Shown piece by piece: positions 1-6,566 of a stretch of 6,566 nucleotides of DNA; the first letter of the stretch is position 1, and each line of letters opens with the position of its first letter. The translations under genes and the position numbers were made by a program. The notes beneath the pieces are model-generated. The model was not told where the DNA came from, searched no databases, and saw only the letters and a list, made by a program, of their open reading frames with translations. Origin of the DNA: Elusimicrobia bacterium RIFCSPLOWO2_01_FULL_64_13 (lineage in GTDB: Bacteria; Elusimicrobiota; Elusimicrobia; 2-02-FULL-39-32); NCBI GenBank assembly GCA_001800095.1, contig MGUT01000010.1, forward strand, positions 1,351 to 7,916, read 5' to 3'.

Positions 1-1
1 C

Positions 2-2521
2 CGCCCGCCGGAATCCTGGTCCCGCTCCCTGCTCCTCACGGACTTCGACGGCCTGAAGGGGACCCCGTTCTCGTTCAAGGACGAAAAGGGCACGCGCTTC
101 AAGGTCACCACCCCTCGGTACGACGGCAGGAGGAACGACGTCCTCCTCATCGACTACCGCGTCGTCAAGGGCGGCTGGGGCGGCTGGGGCCTGAACCTGA
201 ACGGCATCGACGCCGGCCCCTACGCGACCTTGACCCTCATGCTCAAGGGCGGGGCCGGCGGTGAAAAATTCGAGATCGGCCTGCGGGACGCCAACAACGT
301 CGAGAAAAAGGTCCCGGTCACGCAGTTCACCGATTTGGGCAGGGAATGGCAGAAGGTGCGCATCCCGCTCTCGCTCTTCGAGGGGGTCAACCTGGGGTCC
401 CTGGCCAACGTGAACCTGGGTTTTTCCGATTGGTCGGCGGACGGAGAGGTCTACGTGGACGACATCCAGTTCGAGACGGAGGAGCGGGCCGACAAGGACC
501 GCACCGCCACCGGGACTTTCGCCAACAGGGTCACGGTGGACGGTTTCGAGAGGGCGAACCAGAGCGACGTCTACCGCGTTTACGAGGGGGACGATTCCTC
601 CCTGAAACTGGAGAGCTCCCGGATCGTCAAGGAGGGGGACTACGCCCTGGAGATGCAGTACACCCTCTCCACCACCCGGCCCTGGGGTTCGTGGGTATCG
701 GCGCAATGGCAGTCGCGGAACACGACCCTGGACTGGCGCGGCACGCAGGAGGTCCGCCTCTGGGTCAAGGGGGACGGATCGGGGAACGTCCTCAAATTCC
801 TGATCGTCGATTCCGACGGGGAGAAATGGGTCTACGAGGACCGCGAGGTCCTCAAGACCGCCCGCTGGGAGCTGGTGGAGATGCCCGTCTATAAGTTCGA
901 CATCGAGGAAAAGATATCGGAAAGGAACCGGAAGCTGGACTTGGGCGAGGTCCGCAATTACGCCGTCATCATCGAAGGGCTGGGCGGGACCGATACGACT
1001 TCCGGCCAGAAGACGACCGAGGGCCGGATCCAGGTCGACCAGCTCACCCTCCTGGGGGAGCAGATTAGCACCGTCTGGTCCGTCGCGCCGGAAGTGGCCG
1101 AGAAGGAAAAGGTCCGTCTCCTGAAGACCAGCAACATCGACCTGAACGGATTCCTGTTCACCGAGTTCTTCTACGCCCCGGAACGCAAGAGCACGGTCAA
1201 CCACTTCGGCAGGGTGATCGTCAACGGCAAGATCGGCAATTACAGCGCGCGCTTCGAGATCGCCTCCGAAGGCCAGAATTTCGGCGAGGCGGCCCGCTAC
1301 GACGTGGCCGAATCCACGGCCAGCGGGACCACGGTCCTGACCCAGTCGCCGCGGCTGATCGAGCCCAGCATCCAGGGTTTCGCCAACAACCTTTCCCCCT
1401 ACCTGACCCAGCTCACGGTGGGGAACGTCTTCGTGGACTATTCCCCGTTCACGTTCTCGCCCGTGTTCGGATTCAAGGGGATGAGCGCCGAAGGCGACGT
1501 GGACCTCGTCAACTACCACTTCTTCGTCCTGAAGCACCGCTACGACTCCTTCACCATCGGGACCCGGGGCAAGGCCTTCTGGGAAGGGTTCCGGATGACC
1601 GGCATCACGGTCTATTACCGCGAGACGGCCAAGCTGTCCAATCCCGCGCTGGTGGGCGCCGACACGATCAAAAAGACCGACGATCTCGAGCTCACGGAAG
1701 TCCAGAACGACTGGGTCTACACCCTGGACCTCGAGAGGCGGTTCCTGGACGACCGCTTCCTTCTGGGGACCCTCTACGGAAGGAACCGCTATTCCAAACG
1801 GGCTTCCGTGGACCGTTCCAGCCCTTTCGACCCCGTGTTCGCCAACGATCTCGCCCCGCCCATTTTCGTGGACGACCATATGGTCCGCGCCCGGGCCGAG
1901 CTGAACAACTTCCTCGCCCCGGGGGCCAAGGTGAACTATGAGTACCGTTTCGTGGGGACGGGGTTCAAGCCCCGGTACCGCCAGAACCCCATCGTTTTCG
2001 ACGACCTGGAAAGCGACCAGCGCGGACACAACGCGCGGTTCGTGGAGAACTGGCGCGGCATGACCGCCTCCATGGAATACGACGCGATCAAGCGCCTCTC
2101 CAACGGCGCGGACTTCCGCAACCGCCTGAAGTGGGGCCTGGGGTATTCGGGTTTCGACCGGCTGGACGTGGCCTTCAACCAGGAGATGCGCCGGGAGGAA
2201 TACTCCTTCACCAGCGACCGCACCAACGTGGGCTATTTCAAGAACGAGCGGGTGACCTCGAGCGAGATCTACCTCCGGGCCCAGCTGAACCCCAAGACGG
2301 CCCTGTTCCTGATCCCCAGGCGCGAGGACATCAAGCACCCGGCCACCGGGCTGACCTTCGCCAGCGAAAGCCTTTTCGGGAAGCTCGAGTACACCCCCAT
2401 CACCAACTTGAGGGCGACGGGCGAATTCCGCACGACCCATTACGGCTCCAAGGACCAGGAACCCAAAGGGTTCCCATTCGACGACAATTTTGTCCGTCTG
2501 AAGATAGAGTTCGACTTCTAG
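2..2521 (+). CDS. Outer-membrane beta-barrel protein with two N-terminal carbohydrate-binding-like domains (5' end cut off)
   Basis: The reading frame is open from base 2 to the TAG at 2519-2521, giving 839 visible residues. The true start and any signal peptide lie upstream, and the in-frame TTG at 230 falls inside the first domain so it is not the start. Residues about 14-158 form a jelly-roll, CBM11/CIA30-like module: an opening DFDG, a Trp-rich GGWGGWG, and a closing VDDIQFE strand at 152-158. Residues about 180-353 repeat the same plan (DGFER, PWGSW, then LWVKGDGSG, and a final IQVDQLTLLGE). From about residue 378 to the end the protein is rich in alternating polar and hydrophobic strands with many aromatics, and it ends in IEFDF with a terminal Phe, the usual signature of outer-membrane barrels. 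Inference: it binds glycans at the cell surface and may act as a porin feeding the ABC importer encoded next. I recognise no named family for the barrel. It could instead be a non-porin surface adhesin. The domain plan is fairly sure, the substrate unknown. Confidence 0.72.
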   Translation, partial: RPPESWSRSLLLTDFDGLKGTPFSFKDEKGTRFKVTTPRYDGRRNDVLLIDYRVVKGGWGGWGLNLNGIDAGPYATLTLMLKGGAGGEKFEIGLRDANNVEKKVPVTQFTDLGREWQKVRIPLSLFEGVNLGSLANVNLGFSDWSADGEVYVDDIQFETEERADKDRTATGTFANRVTVDGFERANQSDVYRVYEGDDSSLKLESSRIVKEGDYALEMQYTLSTTRPWGSWVSAQWQSRNTTLDWRGTQEVRLWVKGDGSGNVLKFLIVDSDGEKWVYEDREVLKTARWELVEMPVYKFDIEEKISERNRKLDLGEVRNYAVIIEGLGGTDTTSGQKTTEGRIQVDQLTLLGEQISTVWSVAPEVAEKEKVRLLKTSNIDLNGFLFTEFFYAPERKSTVNHFGRVIVNGKIGNYSARFEIASEGQNFGEAARYDVAESTASGTTVLTQSPRLIEPSIQGFANNLSPYLTQLTVGNVFVDYSPFTFSPVFGFKGMSAEGDVDLVNYHFFVLKHRYDSFTIGTRGKAFWEGFRMTGITVYYRETAKLSNPALVGADTIKKTDDLELTEVQNDWVYTLDLERRFLDDRFLLGTLYGRNRYSKRASVDRSSPFDPVFANDLAPPIFVDDHMVRARAELNNFLAPGAKVNYEYRFVGTGFKPRYRQNPIVFDDLESDQRGHNARFVENWRGMTASMEYDAIKRLSNGADFRNRLKWGLGYSGFDRLDVAFNQEMRREEYSFTSDRTNVGYFKNERVTSSEIYLRAQLNPKTALFLIPRREDIKHPATGLTFASESLFGKLEYTPITNLRATGEFRTTHYGSKDQEPKGFPFDDNFVRLKIEFDF

Positions 2522-2551
2522 CCGGTCAACGATCTATGAACGTGGAGCAGT

Positions 2552-2598
2552 CCCCTCACCCGGCCTCTGGCCGCCCTCTCCCCCAAGGGAGGAGAGGG
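2552..2598. repeat. Palindromic intergenic repeat (CCCTCACCC...CCCTCTCC / GGAGAGGG type)
   Basis: This element lies between the barrel gene and the transporter gene. CCCTCTCC at 2574-2581 pairs perfectly with GGAGAGGG at 2591-2598 across a 9-base loop, and a shorter alternative stem pairs CTCCC (2578-2582) with GGGAG (2587-2591). On its left GGCC (2562-2565) and GGCC (2569-2572) flank TCT and could form a second small stem. The pattern CCCTCACCC, then CCCTCTCCC, then GGGAGAGGG resembles a repeat that I recall as common between genes in many GC-rich Gram-negative genomes. Only one copy is present here, so its repeat status rests on that resemblance. It is followed by coding sequence rather than a T-run, so it does not look like a rho-independent terminator. 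It could stabilise or attenuate the mRNA between the two genes. Confidence 0.6.
2588..2595 (+). promoter_or_regulatory. Shine-Dalgarno sequence for the TTG start at 2602
   Basis: GGAGGAGA occupies these bases. GGAGG (2588-2592) lies 9 bases and GGAGA (2591-2595) lies 6 bases before the TTG at 2602, both workable spacings. No comparable purine tract precedes the competing ATG at 2536. The site overlaps the right arm of the palindromic repeat, so folding of the hairpin would hide it, which could limit translation of the transporter gene. Confidence 0.55.
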
Positions 2599-2601
2599 AA
2601 C

Positions 2602-4860
2602 TTGCGCGTCACAGCCGCCGCCTTCCTTCTGGCGGCCCTGGCCGGCCCCCTTCCGGCCGCCTCCCCCCGCACCCTGACGGTCTGGGCCATGGGGGAAGAA
2701 GGCATCCGCATCAGCGTGATGGCCAGGAAATTTGAAGCGGAAAATCCCGGCGTCCGCGTGCGGACCCAGGCCATCCCCTGGGACGCCGCCCATGAGAAGC
2801 TCCTGACCGCCGTGGTCGGCGACCTCCCTCCGGACGTGGGCCAGCTCGGCACGACCTGGATGGCCGAATTCGCCACATTGCGCGGCATCCTCCCTCTGGA
2901 GGAGTTCATCGAAGGGTCGTCCGAGGTAAAAAAAGAGAATTTCTTCGAGGGCTCCTGGAACACGGGGTTGGTCGACGGGAAAGTCTACGGCATCCCCTGG
3001 TACGTGGACACGCGCGTCCTGTTCTATCGCAAGGACCTCCTGCGGGAAGCCGGTTTCCCCGAACCGCCCCGGACCTGGGAGGAACTGCGCGAGGTCTGCC
3101 GCAGGCTCACGCGCGACACCGACCGGGACGGGCGGACGGACCGCTACGGCATCGCCCTGCCCATCCGCGGCTGGATGGTCTTCGTGCCTTTCGTCTGGCA
3201 GAACAACGGGGACGTCTTCCACTCCACGGAGCCCGAGTTCAGAGAGGCCCTGGATTATTATCTTAGTTTCTTCCGGGAAGGCACCACCCCGTCCGGACGG
3301 GGCATGGACATGGACATATTCCAGGCCTTCAAGACCGGGTTCTATTCCATGTTCGTCTCCGGCCCATGGATGGTCGAGCTCCTGGACCGGGAACTGCCCG
3401 AGCTCGCCGGCAAGTGGGGCGTGGCGGTCATGCCGGGAAAGGCGAAGCGCACCTCCTTCGTCGGCGGCTCGAACCTCGTCGTTTTCAAGGGAGCCAGGGA
3501 GAAGGACCTGGCCTGGAAGTTCATCGAGTTCTTGAGCCGGCCGGAGAACCAGATCGAGTGGTACAACCTTCTCCACAGCCTGCCCGCATCCAGGGAGGCC
3601 TGGAGGACCCCGCATTTCCGGGAGCACTCCATGCTGCGGGTCTTCGGCGAGCAGATGGAGGACACCCAGAGCCCGCCCAACATCCCCGAATGGGAGCAGA
3701 TATCCAACTTCATCGACACGCGCATGGAAGCCATCATCCTGGGAGAGAAGATCCTCGACGGGAACACGGTCGAGACCCTGGCGGCCCTGGAAGGCGACAT
3801 CGCCGAGATCCTGTACAGGAACAAGCGGCGGGGAGGGTGGACCAGGGAATTCGCGCTCTCCGTAGGCGGCTTGATCCTGGCGGCGGCGGGAGCGGCCTGG
3901 CTGGTCCTGATCCGCCGCGGAAGGGACCGGACGGCTCCCGGCACGGCCGTTCCGGCCGGGACCAAACGGACGGGAAAACTTTCCACGGGAGCCGTAGGGT
4001 ATCTCTTCGTCCTGCCGGCCATCGTCATCCTGACCCTCTTCCTTTTCATCCCGGTCCTGGCGAGTTTCCTCATCAGTCTCACCGATTGGAACATCTACGG
4101 CTTGGCCGACCGGCACAACCTCCATTTCGTGGGGTTCCGCAACTACCTGGCCGTGTTCAAGGACAGCATATTCTGGAAGTCCCTGTGGAACACCCTCTTT
4201 TTCACGGGCGTGGGGGTCCCCTTCACGGTGATGATCTCGCTCCTGACCGCCACGGTGCTGAACGAAAAAGTCGTCCGGTTCAAGACCTTTTTCAGGACCT
4301 CGTACTTCCTTCCGGTCGTGTCCACCATCGTCGCCGTGGCCGTCATGTGGCGCTGGCTTTACAACCCGGAGTTCGGAGTGTTCAACTGGATCCTCCGGTC
4401 CCTGTCCTTCCCCGAATTCAACTGGCTGGCGGACCCGCGGACGTCCCTGGCTTCCATCATCCTGATGGCGGCATGGAAGAACTTCGGCTACAACATGGTC
4501 ATTTTCCTGGCCGGGCTCCAGGGCATCCCCGAGGCCCTGTACGAGTCCGCCCGGATAGACGGGGCCAACGTCTGGCAGCTTTTCCTGCACGTGACCCTGC
4601 CGGGGCTCCGGACCACCATGCTCTTCGTCGTGATCATGAGCACGATCGGGTACCTCCAATGCTTCGCCGAGCCCTACATCATGACCAAGGGCGGCCCGCT
4701 GAACTCCACCATGACCATCGTGCTCTACATGTACAACCAGGGCTTCAAGTTCTTCGAGCTGGGCTACGCTTCCGCCCTGGCCTACATCCTTTTCGGCATC
4801 ATCTTTTTGTTCACTTTCATCCAGATCCGCCTGAAGAAAAGCGGGTTCGCGGGCAGCTAG
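2602..4860 (+). CDS. Fused sugar-binding protein and MalF-type ABC permease (CUT1 family)
   Basis: One continuous frame of 752 residues joins two normally separate subunits of a carbohydrate importer. Residues 1-20 look like a signal peptide (hydrophobic AAAFLLAALAG, then PLPAAS). Residues about 23-405 are a family 1 solute-binding protein: TLTVWA at the start, GKVYGIPWYVDTR at 126-138, DRDGRTDRYG at 174-183 and SGPW at 253-256. An extra membrane helix (about 417-437) is followed by a basic stretch (RRGRDR), then a linker to about 462. The MalF/UgpA-like permease follows, with its first helix at about 466-490 and the EAA loop at 644-667 (EALYESARIDGA...LP), which contacts the ATPase. The extra helix puts the binding domain in the periplasm while the permease keeps its usual cytoplasmic N-terminus. 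The TTG start is preferred for its Shine-Dalgarno; an in-frame ATG at 2536 would add 22 residues largely encoded by the repeat. Domain calls are firm; the sugar is unknown. Confidence 0.9.
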   Translation: MRVTAAAFLLAALAGPLPAASPRTLTVWAMGEEGIRISVMARKFEAENPGVRVRTQAIPWDAAHEKLLTAVVGDLPPDVGQLGTTWMAEFATLRGILPLEEFIEGSSEVKKENFFEGSWNTGLVDGKVYGIPWYVDTRVLFYRKDLLREAGFPEPPRTWEELREVCRRLTRDTDRDGRTDRYGIALPIRGWMVFVPFVWQNNGDVFHSTEPEFREALDYYLSFFREGTTPSGRGMDMDIFQAFKTGFYSMFVSGPWMVELLDRELPELAGKWGVAVMPGKAKRTSFVGGSNLVVFKGAREKDLAWKFIEFLSRPENQIEWYNLLHSLPASREAWRTPHFREHSMLRVFGEQMEDTQSPPNIPEWEQISNFIDTRMEAIILGEKILDGNTVETLAALEGDIAEILYRNKRRGGWTREFALSVGGLILAAAGAAWLVLIRRGRDRTAPGTAVPAGTKRTGKLSTGAVGYLFVLPAIVILTLFLFIPVLASFLISLTDWNIYGLADRHNLHFVGFRNYLAVFKDSIFWKSLWNTLFFTGVGVPFTVMISLLTATVLNEKVVRFKTFFRTSYFLPVVSTIVAVAVMWRWLYNPEFGVFNWILRSLSFPEFNWLADPRTSLASIILMAAWKNFGYNMVIFLAGLQGIPEALYESARIDGANVWQLFLHVTLPGLRTTMLFVVIMSTIGYLQCFAEPYIMTKGGPLNSTMTIVLYMYNQGFKFFELGYASALAYILFGIIFLFTFIQIRLKKSGFAGS

Positions 4861-4861
4861 C

Positions 4862-5704
4862 ATGGCCATGACCAAGACCAAGCTGTCGCGGGCCCTGGAG
4901 CAAACGATCCTCCACCTGATCCTGGGGCTGGGCCTGGTGATCGCGGTCGCGCCGTTCTTCTGGATGCTTTCGACCTCTTTCAAGTCCGGCGGAGGCATAT
5001 TCAAGTACCCGCCGCAGATCCTTCCCCACAACCCGACCTTGCAGTGGTACTTCCAGCTCTTCCGCGACGTCGATTTCTTCCTCCACTTCAAGAACAGCCT
5101 GATCGTGGCCGTCACCACGACCGTCTTCCAGCTGTTCCTCTCCTCCCTGGCGGGATACGCCTTCGCCAAACTCCGTTTCGCCGGCCGGGACCGCATCTTC
5201 ACCCTGCTCATGGCCACCCTTATGATCCCGGGGCAGATCACGATGATCCCCGTGTTCCTCTTCCTCAAGCAGCTGGGGCTCCTGAACACCTACTGGGGGC
5301 TCATCCTGCCGACCGCGGTGGGGGTCTTCGGCATATTCCTCATCCGGCAGTTCATGCTGACCGTGCCCGACGACCTGATCGAGGCCTCGCGCATCGACGG
5401 CTGCTCCGAGTTCCGAATCTATTGGAGCGTGGTCCTGCCCCTGTGCAAGCCGGTCCTGGCGACCCTGGGGATATTCACGTTCATGGGCTCATGGAACGAT
5501 TTCCTTCTGCCTCTCATCGTCATGATGGGGGAGGACCGCTACACCCTGCCGGTGGCCCTCGCGAACCTGAACAGCCAGAACGCCACCAAGTTCGGCCTTC
5601 TCATGGCGGGAGCCGTGGTCGTGGTCATCCCGGTGATCCTGATCTTCGCCTTCGCGCAGAAATACGTGATCCGCGGCATCGCGACCACGGGACTCAAAGA
5701 ATAG
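4862..5704 (+). CDS. MalG/UgpE-type sugar ABC transporter permease (CUT1 family)
   Basis: This 280-residue protein has the usual length of the family and is the second half of the membrane channel, pairing with the permease domain of the upstream fusion protein. About six membrane segments are visible: the first near residues 15-36 (ILHLILGLGLVIAVAPFFWML) and the last near the C-terminus (LLMAGAVVVVIPVILIFAF). The EAA loop, the docking site for the ATPase, spans residues 174-193 (EASRIDGCSEF...LP). The C-terminal tail GIATTGLKE is typical of MalG-like proteins, which end close to the ATPase interface. The ATG follows the upstream stop codon by one base and has no clear Shine-Dalgarno, so translation is probably coupled to the fusion gene. 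An ATG two codons later (4868) is an alternative start. No ATPase gene follows directly. Family assignment is very secure; the transported sugar cannot be read from the sequence. Confidence 0.93.
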   Translation: MAMTKTKLSRALEQTILHLILGLGLVIAVAPFFWMLSTSFKSGGGIFKYPPQILPHNPTLQWYFQLFRDVDFFLHFKNSLIVAVTTTVFQLFLSSLAGYAFAKLRFAGRDRIFTLLMATLMIPGQITMIPVFLFLKQLGLLNTYWGLILPTAVGVFGIFLIRQFMLTVPDDLIEASRIDGCSEFRIYWSVVLPLCKPVLATLGIFTFMGSWNDFLLPLIVMMGEDRYTLPVALANLNSQNATKFGLLMAGAVVVVIPVILIFAFAQKYVIRGIATTGLKE

Positions 5705-5708
5705 TCCC

Positions 5709-5716
5709 GGAAAGGA
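5709..5716 (+). promoter_or_regulatory. Shine-Dalgarno sequence for the GH94 gene
   Basis: GGAAAGGA lies 4 bases before the ATG at 5721, a slightly short but usable spacing. It supports this ATG as the start, and the protein's first GH94 motif (YGRF) begins only 15 residues later. Confidence 0.6.
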
Positions 5717-5720
5717 CATC

Positions 5721-6566
5721 ATGCCCTCCGCGACCTCCCGACGCCAGGAACGTTCCTATCTTAAATACGGCCGATTTTCATCCGACGGAGCCGAATTCAT
5801 CTGCCGCCGCCCGGACACCGCCCGCCCGTGGGTCAATTATCTTTCCAACGGCCGGTATTGCCTCATCCTCTCGAACCAGGGGACCGGCTACAGTTTTTTC
5901 GACGATCCCGGCGCGCGCAGGGTGACCCGCTGGAACCCGGACAACTACCAGAAGCTCGAGGCGCCGGGGCGCGCGGTGTATTTCCGCGACCGCCGCACCG
6001 GGAAATCGTGGCGGAACGGAGCTCCGGGAGGGGAACGCGCCGCCTCGTTCGAATGCCGCCACGGCCCCGGCTACACCCGCCTTCAAAACCGCCGCGAAGG
6101 CGTCTTGAGCGCGATCACTTTCTTCGTGCCTGAAGGAGAGACCCTCGAGGTCTGGCTTGTGGAGCTGGAGAACCTGACCCGCAGAAGGCGCGAACTGTCC
6201 CTTTTTCCATTCGCGGAACTCTCTCCGGGGCAATGGACGCCCGACCTCACCGTTCGGAACCTCTACCACCTCGTGAACGAGGCCCGGTTCGACCGGACTC
6301 GCGGCATGATCCTGGCGCGCAAGCTGCCCTGGGGGGGAGAAGAACATCCCTACGTGGTATTCATGGGAAGCGCGGCCAAAGCGTCCGGGTTCGACACGGA
6401 CTATGAGAGCTTCATAGGCGCCGGACGGTCCTACGCGAAACCTCTGGCCCTCGAGCGGGGCGGGTGCGCCGGATCCCTGTGCCGCGGAGGGAACCTCGTG
6501 GGGGCCCTGGAATACCGGCTCTCTCTCAAACCCGGGCAAAAAAAAGAGCTCGCGGTCGTGCTCGGC
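5721..6566 (+). CDS. GH94 glycoside phosphorylase, cellobiose phosphorylase-like (3' end cut off)
   Basis: The frame is open from ATG 5721 to the window end with no stop, giving the first 282 residues of a protein whose relatives are usually about 800 or more residues long. The N-terminal beta-sandwich domain of GH94 is recognisable by its motifs in order: YGRF (16-19), PWVNYL (36-41), GYSFFDD (56-62), ECRHGPGYTR (111-120), FFVPEGETLEVW (from 134), GFDTD (223-227) and a closing VVLG at the cut end. There is no signal peptide, so it should act in the cytoplasm. Known family members split beta-linked disaccharides or oligosaccharides with phosphate, releasing an alpha-sugar 1-phosphate. The catalytic alpha/alpha-barrel with its acid Asp lies beyond the window, so activity and specificity (cellobiose, cellodextrin, chitobiose, beta-1,2-glucan or other) cannot be judged. 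Its place 16 bases after the permease gene implies it acts on the imported sugar. Confidence 0.9.
   Translation, partial: MPSATSRRQERSYLKYGRFSSDGAEFICRRPDTARPWVNYLSNGRYCLILSNQGTGYSFFDDPGARRVTRWNPDNYQKLEAPGRAVYFRDRRTGKSWRNGAPGGERAASFECRHGPGYTRLQNRREGVLSAITFFVPEGETLEVWLVELENLTRRRRELSLFPFAELSPGQWTPDLTVRNLYHLVNEARFDRTRGMILARKLPWGGEEHPYVVFMGSAAKASGFDTDYESFIGAGRSYAKPLALERGGCAGSLCRGGNLVGALEYRLSLKPGQKKELAVVLG

Noticed and set aside
230..232. TTG as the start of the barrel gene
   Set aside because: The same frame is open back to base 2 and its upstream codons encode the first half of the first jelly-roll module, so the gene begins outside the window.
2131..2535. In-frame upstream extension of the transporter gene through the end of the barrel gene
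   Set aside because: The extension overlaps the barrel frame and translates to Pro/Gly/Arg-rich sequence without domain features. A signal peptide begins right after 2602, so the protein starts there or at 2536.
2574..2598. The hairpin as a rho-independent terminator after the barrel gene
   Set aside because: No T-run follows the stem; the next bases are AAC and the TTG start of the next gene.
3366..4871. A 501-codon + strand frame overlapping the fusion gene
   Set aside because: It is an Arg/Pro/Gly/His-rich out-of-frame shadow of the fusion gene with no domain of its own.
2518..5289. A 923-codon open frame on the minus strand opposite the fusion and permease genes
   Set aside because: It is an antisense shadow of GC-rich coding sequence. 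Its translation is low-complexity and rich in Gly, Arg, Asp, Glu and Gln with no recognisable domain, while the + strand carries clear SBP and permease motifs over the same bases.
5044..5925. A 293-codon + strand frame spanning the end of the permease gene and the start of the GH94 gene
   Set aside because: It is a shadow in the wrong frame, and both genes it overlaps have strong family motifs in their own frames.
5778..6539. A 253-codon minus strand frame opposite the GH94 gene
   Set aside because: It is antisense to a sequence with many ordered GH94 motifs and shows no recognisable domain.
6538..6545. Run of eight A in the GH94 gene, with a run of seven A at 2928-2934, as possible slippage sites or sequencing errors
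   Set aside because: The protein family frame continues correctly after each run (VVLG after the first, SBP sequence after the second), so there is no sign of a frameshift, and no second frame gives a sensible product.

Overview
The window is a GC-rich stretch (by eye above 60%) filled almost wall to wall by four genes, all on the + strand. They are separated by gaps of about 80, 1 and 16 bases, which suggests one transcription unit. Both ends are cut: the first gene began upstream of base 1 and the last runs past base 6566. No RNA gene, CRISPR array, transposase or convincing terminator is visible.

Layout: (1) bases 2-2521 hold the C-terminal 839 residues of a large surface protein. It has two tandem jelly-roll, carbohydrate-binding-like domains followed by a probable outer-membrane beta-barrel ending in phenylalanine. 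(2) Bases 2522-2601 hold a palindromic repeat (2552-2598) whose right arm also supplies a good Shine-Dalgarno sequence. (3) Bases 2602-4860 encode an unusual single polypeptide that joins a sugar-binding protein (family 1, MalE-like) to a MalF/UgpA-type permease through an extra membrane helix. (4) Bases 4862-5704 encode the MalG/UgpE-type partner permease. (5) Bases 5721-6566 encode the N-terminal 282 residues of a GH94 glycoside phosphorylase (cellobiose phosphorylase-like).

How they may work together (inference): the barrel protein binds an oligosaccharide or polysaccharide at the outer membrane and may let fragments through. The tethered binding domain catches the fragments in the periplasm and delivers them to the permease pair. 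The GH94 enzyme then cleaves the imported oligosaccharide with phosphate in the cytoplasm, giving a sugar 1-phosphate without spending ATP. A beta-linked gluco-oligosaccharide is the simplest guess, because GH94 acts on beta-linked substrates, but the substrate is not proven here. No ATP-binding subunit (MalK/MsmX type) lies in the window; it may be nearby or shared from elsewhere in the genome.

Organism: a bacterium with an outer membrane, judging from the probable barrel protein. The phylum cannot be fixed from this sequence. The unusual gene architectures would fit a poorly cultured Gram-negative lineage, but that is only a suggestion.
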